From assembly GCA_052035955.1 (NCBI GenBank), contig JBPOHD010000116.1:1-35701 (forward strand): a DNA stretch of 35,701 bases, given 5' to 3'. The first letter of the stretch is position 1. The number at the start of each line of letters is the position of its first letter. The position numbers were made by a program, and so were the translations under genes. Under the pieces are notes generated by a model. It did not search any database. It saw only the letters and a list, made by a program, of their open reading frames with translations, and was not told the DNA's origin. Below, piece after piece: positions 35,050-35,701 of the stretch. Source of the DNA: JAEUNJ01 sp052035955. GTDB taxonomy: Bacteria; Pseudomonadota; Gammaproteobacteria; Burkholderiales; Rhodocyclaceae.

Positions 35050-35514
35050 GTGTTCCACATCATTCTTTACCAGCCCGAGATTCCCCCCAACACCGGCAAC
35101 ATCGTGCGCCTCTGCGCCAACGCCGGCGCCACCCTGCACCTGGTCAAGCCCCTCGGCTTCAGCCTCTCCGAGCGGGCCCTGCGGCGCGCCGGCATGGACT
35201 ACGCCGAATTCGCCGCCGTCCGAATCCACGAGGACTGGCCCGCCTGCCTGGCCGCCCTGGGCGGGGCGCGCCTGTTCGCCTGCACCACCAGGGGCGGCAC
35301 CCGCCACGATGCGCCGGCCTACGCCCCCGGCGACGCCTTCGTCTTCGGCCCCGAGACCCGGGGCCTGCCCCAGGACATGCTGGAAGAGTTTCCTCCCGAG
35401 CGCCGGCTGCGCATTCCGATGGCGCCCGGCAGCCGCAGCATCAACCTCTCCAATGCGGCGGCCGTGGTGCTCTACGAGGCCTGGCGGCAGGCGGGGTTCG
35501 GCGGGGCGGGGTAG
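35050..35514 (+). CDS. trmL: tRNA (cytidine(34)-2'-O)-methyltransferase TrmL
   Basis: A 154-residue SPOUT methyltransferase that 2'-O-methylates the wobble position of tRNA-Leu in E. coli. It begins FHIILYQPEIPPNTGNIVRL, the hallmark opening, and has the trefoil-knot SAM loop in AFVFGPETRGLP and the C-terminal RIPMAPGSRSINLSNAAAV, also conserved. The GTG start fits the family's short N-terminus. It reads away from the MSHA cluster. Confidence 0.95.
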   Translation: MFHIILYQPEIPPNTGNIVRLCANAGATLHLVKPLGFSLSERALRRAGMDYAEFAAVRIHEDWPACLAALGGARLFACTTRGGTRHDAPAYAPGDAFVFGPETRGLPQDMLEEFPPERRLRIPMAPGSRSINLSNAAAVVLYEAWRQAGFGGAG

Positions 35515-35525
35515 GGAATGCCGGG

Positions 35526-35551
35526 GAGAGAAAATGCAAAGGGCATCTCTC
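35526..35551 (+). terminator. Weak hairpin downstream of trmL
   Basis: GAGAG (35526-35530) and CTCTC (35547-35551) with an inner ATGC/GCAT pair form a bulged hairpin 12 bases past the trmL stop. It has no T-run. It could help end the trmL transcript, but the stem is short and interrupted. Confidence 0.25.
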
Positions 35552-35591
35552 GGTGCGATCCGGGAAGCGCTGTTCCTAGCAACCAAGGGAG

Positions 35592-35615
35592 GCCCCCCGG
35601 CTCTGCCGGGGAGGC
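35592..35615. repeat. REP-like GC palindrome
   Basis: GCCCCCCGGC and GCCGGGG-A-GGC form a 10-base-pair stem with one bulged A and the loop TCT. Single palindromes of this CCCCGGC-TNT-GCCGGGG type are often repeated in intergenic regions of betaproteobacteria, but only one copy lies in this window, so the repeat nature is inferred. No T-run follows, so it is a poor terminator candidate. Confidence 0.4.
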
Positions 35616-35683
35616 AGTAAAAGTTTGACGTATTCGGGGTTGTCCATCGTAGAGACTTCCAAACGTGAGCCGCCAAGCACACG

Positions 35684-35701
35684 AAAGGAAGAATCCCGAT
35701 G
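35684..35701 (+). promoter_or_regulatory. Ribosome binding site and start codon of the next gene (cut off)
   Basis: AAAGGAAG (35684-35691) sits seven bases before an ATG at 35699-35701, the last three bases of the window. Together with a TTGACG at 35625-35630 (a possible -35) this suggests that a new gene starts here. The protein cannot be seen. Confidence 0.45.

Overview
The window is high-GC chromosomal DNA from a Gram-negative bacterium, most likely a betaproteobacterium of the Rhodocyclales/Nitrosomonadales type. This rests on recognised gene neighbourhoods (lptM-lysA divergent from cyaY, mrcA divergent from pilMNOPQ, msrPQ, bioBC, a full MSHA cluster) and on protein character, not on any database search. 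Coding density is very high. Within operons genes meet at ATGA, GTGA or TGATG overlaps, and no gap between genes exceeds about 200 bases.

Left part (1-5.9 kb, mostly minus strand): a four-gene chain lptM - lysA - RND adaptor - RND permease (cut by the window edge), each gene overlapping the next, with cyaY (frataxin) divergent from it. Converging on cyaY is mrcA (PBP1A), which is divergent from the pil operon.

5.9-11.1 kb (plus): pilM-N-O-P-Q, the alignment subcomplex and secretin of the type IVa pilus. It is read from a recognisable sigma70-like promoter and every junction overlaps. The aroK/aroB genes that often follow pilQ are absent here.

11.1-17.6 kb: a ferritin-like DUF455 protein (minus); an ECF sigma factor and its membrane anti-sigma factor followed closely by msrP-msrQ, the periplasmic methionine-sulfoxide repair system (plus); bioB-bioC plus a 50-residue basic protein (minus); and comF (plus).

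17.6-34.9 kb (all minus): an MSHA-type pilus cluster in the transcribed order mshE-G-F-B-A-C-D-O-P-Q, a short AT-rich gap with a promoter-like sequence, then mshI-(second pilN-like gene)-J-K-L-M-N. This is the usual gene content with the assembly half placed after the motor/pilin half instead of before it. The motor MshE carries an N-terminal MshEN domain of the type that binds cyclic di-GMP. The I/I2/J/K/L set is a second copy of the pilMNOPQ machine, so two parallel pilus envelope complexes sit in one window.

Right edge: trmL (plus), then about 190 bases with a REP-like palindrome and a ribosome binding site leading to an ATG that is the last codon of the window. No tRNA, rRNA, CRISPR array or clear insertion sequence was seen.
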